Shown here in pieces: positions 6,060-6,805 of a DNA stretch of 6,805 nucleotides; positions within the stretch are counted from its first letter, which is position 1, and the number at the start of each line of letters is the position of its first letter. Made by a program: the position numbers and the translations under genes. The notes below the pieces were generated by a model that worked only from the letters and a program-made list of their open reading frames with translations, was not told where the DNA came from and searched no databases. The stretch is taken from the NCBI GenBank assembly GCA_024276395.1, contig JAJRXH010000710.1, positions 1-6,805 on the forward strand. The letters run 5' to 3'. This DNA comes from an archaeon. GTDB lineage: Archaea; Asgardarchaeota; Heimdallarchaeia; Hodarchaeales; S146-22.

Positions 6060-6323
6060 TATTCAGTGATCCCTTCCTTTTAGATAGAGCTTTTAAATGA
6101 AAACCTTTTTCATTAAATAAACCAAGTACCAGTGAGTAACTCTCCTGGATGTGCTTCATTCGAGAAAATTGTCGATTCATCCACTAGAGAAATTACACTG
6201 CAGTTTTAATAATTGACCGAGAATCATCGATGATAGATCCTCGCGTGAATAACCTGAGCATGAATAAACTGAAAAACACGTGATTTTTGCAGCAATCATT
6301 TAGAATAGTCTAAATTTATTTTT
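6060..6323. repeat. Diverged tandem duplication, copy B
   Basis: This is the second copy of the unit at 5846-6053. It has GCTTTTAAA at 6089-6097, AGTGAGTAACTC at 6131-6142, GCATGAAT at 6258-6265, GAAAAACACGTG at 6271-6282 and a hairpin at 6298-6315. It is about 55 bases longer in the middle, reflecting an insertion here or a loss in copy A. A weak resemblance around 6391-6407 (CCTTTTAAAAATTGG) may be a third, decayed start, but I do not rely on it. Confidence 0.7.
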
Positions 6324-6491
6324 CTGCAAGCTGTATCAAAATTAAATTCCTTGTATAATGATCTAATTTGCGATGACTTTAACTAGCAGCCTTTTAAAAA
6401 TTGGGATGATTTATGTTAACTGATTCATATTGAAAAAAATGAGAAAAAAATGCGTTTATGAATTTCAAAGTAATGAGTAAAATTTTACAAC

Positions 6492-6626
6492 ATGGAGCCA
6501 ATTCTACTTTCAAGAGCAGCGGAGGTGATGATGGAGATATGTGCAAGCCTTATACAATTCTTTCCATTCCAAACCTACAATAAAATTAAGAGAGTTATTT
6601 ACCTCTCATTGGATTATTTAAGGTAA
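6492..6626 (+). CDS. Possible small protein, 44 codons (31 from an internal start)
   Basis: ATG 6492 opens a frame of 44 codons ending at TAA 6624-6626. Within it lies GGAGGTGAT (6521-6529), a perfect match to the archaeal Shine-Dalgarno and the best in the window. It is followed by in-frame ATG codons at 6528 and 6531. Starting at 6531, five bases after GGAGG, gives a 31-residue peptide beginning MEICASLIQF. That peptide is hydrophobic first and then basic (KIKR), and could form one short amphipathic or membrane-associated helix. I recognise no family. The last bases overlap the inverted repeat TTTACCT/AGGTAAA (6598-6604, 6621-6627). Because a perfect ribosome site can occur by chance, confidence is low. 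Confidence 0.28.
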   Translation: MEPILLSRAAEVMMEICASLIQFFPFQTYNKIKRVIYLSLDYLR

Positions 6627-6680
6627 AAAGATCATTGTTTAAAATAGCATTAAAGAAAAGGAACTCTTGAAACTCTCATA

Positions 6681-6717
6681 AATAGGAAAAACCCAAAAGT
6701 CTTTCCTATTATAATAG
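6681..6717 (+). promoter_or_regulatory. Palindromic operator-like sequence overlapping the TATA box of the last gene
   Basis: AATAGGAAA (6681-6689) and TTTCCTATT (6702-6710) form a perfect 9-base inverted repeat with a 12-base spacer. Overlapping it, CTATTATAATAG (6706-6717) is a perfect 12-base palindrome that contains a TATA-like box. Its centre lies about 38 bases before ATG 6750, so transcription would start near 6737 and leave a leader of about 12 bases. A dimeric repressor binding here would block access to the TATA box. Confidence 0.45.
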
Positions 6718-6749
6718 ACTAAAGATCTTTGAGGGATGTGAAAGTGAGC

Positions 6750-6805
6750 ATGACCGATGAAAATATTACATTAGAATTTGTAAGAAGCATAATGAAAGAA
6801 GGAAA
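6750..6805 (+). CDS. Start of an unidentified gene, cut by the window end
   Basis: Only the first 18 codons are present (beginning MTDENITLEF, then VRSIMKEG). ATG 6750 is preferred; GTG codons at 6738 and 6744 are in frame and could also serve. GTGAAAGTGAG just upstream offers GTGA-type pairing, though the spacing is short for ATG. The promoter-like palindromes at 6681-6717 fit a start here. Too little is visible to name the product. Confidence 0.55.
   Translation, partial: MTDENITLEFVRSIMKEG

Larger units (their letters stand above)
5453..6491. other. Long AT-rich region without an established gene
   Basis: About 1 kb carries no frame of 60 or more codons on either strand. It contains the promoters of the minus-strand gene, an oligo-T run near 5775-5782, a GAGGAGG at 5790-5796 with no start codon close behind, and a diverged tandem duplication from about 5846 to 6323. 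Some minus-strand stretches within the duplication look coding-like but are broken by stops. One example is a 53-codon frame at 6019-6180. Either this is regulatory or RNA-coding DNA, or it is the remnant of a decayed, duplicated gene. Confidence 0.5.

Noticed and set aside
5846..6323. CRISPR array
   Set aside because: The units are over 200 bases, unequal and diverged, with no short identical repeats at regular spacing.

Overview
The window looks archaeal and is A+T-rich. AT-rich boxes lie a plausible TATA distance from several starts. Start regions carry GTGA, GTGATC or GGAGG motifs that match the archaeal 16S 3' end, and the proteins combine signalling folds common in archaea. A seven-helix membrane protein with a C-terminal longin/roadblock-like (profilin-fold) domain is the strongest lineage hint: such small domains, alone or fused to membrane segments, are very abundant in Asgard archaea. 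I favour an Asgard archaeon, but this is inference with no marker gene to prove it. Only about 61% of the window is convincingly coding, which is low for a prokaryote.

Layout. 1-190: intergenic, relatively G+C-rich, with an AT-rich promoter-like box and a tandem 8-mer. 191-1641 (+): a two-gene operon, a zinc-dependent medium-chain alcohol/polyol dehydrogenase followed after 14 bases by an SCP2-family lipid carrier with a clear GGAGG ribosome site. 1642-2293: gene-poor AT-rich spacer with at most one doubtful 32-codon frame. 2294-3844 (+): a multi-helix membrane protein with a HAMP-like linker and a divergent methyl-accepting chemoreceptor signalling hairpin. 3845-4309: spacer between convergent genes, unusually G+C-rich for a non-coding stretch here, with several short inverted repeats (possible structured RNA). 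4310-5452 (-): the seven-helix/longin-like protein. 5453-6749: about 1.3 kb without an established gene; it holds a diverged tandem duplication (roughly 5846-6053 and 6060-6323) in which a 7-bp hairpin with a four-base loop is kept in both copies, a small ORF containing the best Shine-Dalgarno sequence of the window, and a palindrome-rich promoter for the last gene. 6750-6805 (+): the first 18 codons of a gene that runs off the end.

How the genes may work together. The first two are probably co-transcribed and point to oxidation of an alcohol and handling of a hydrophobic molecule, perhaps lipid-related, though the substrate is unknown. The two membrane proteins are both signalling-type, face each other convergently, and neither has a recognisable partner (CheA/CheW, GTPase) in the window. 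I found no CRISPR array, tRNA, rRNA or insertion sequence. The least explained part is the duplicated non-coding region at 5846-6323.
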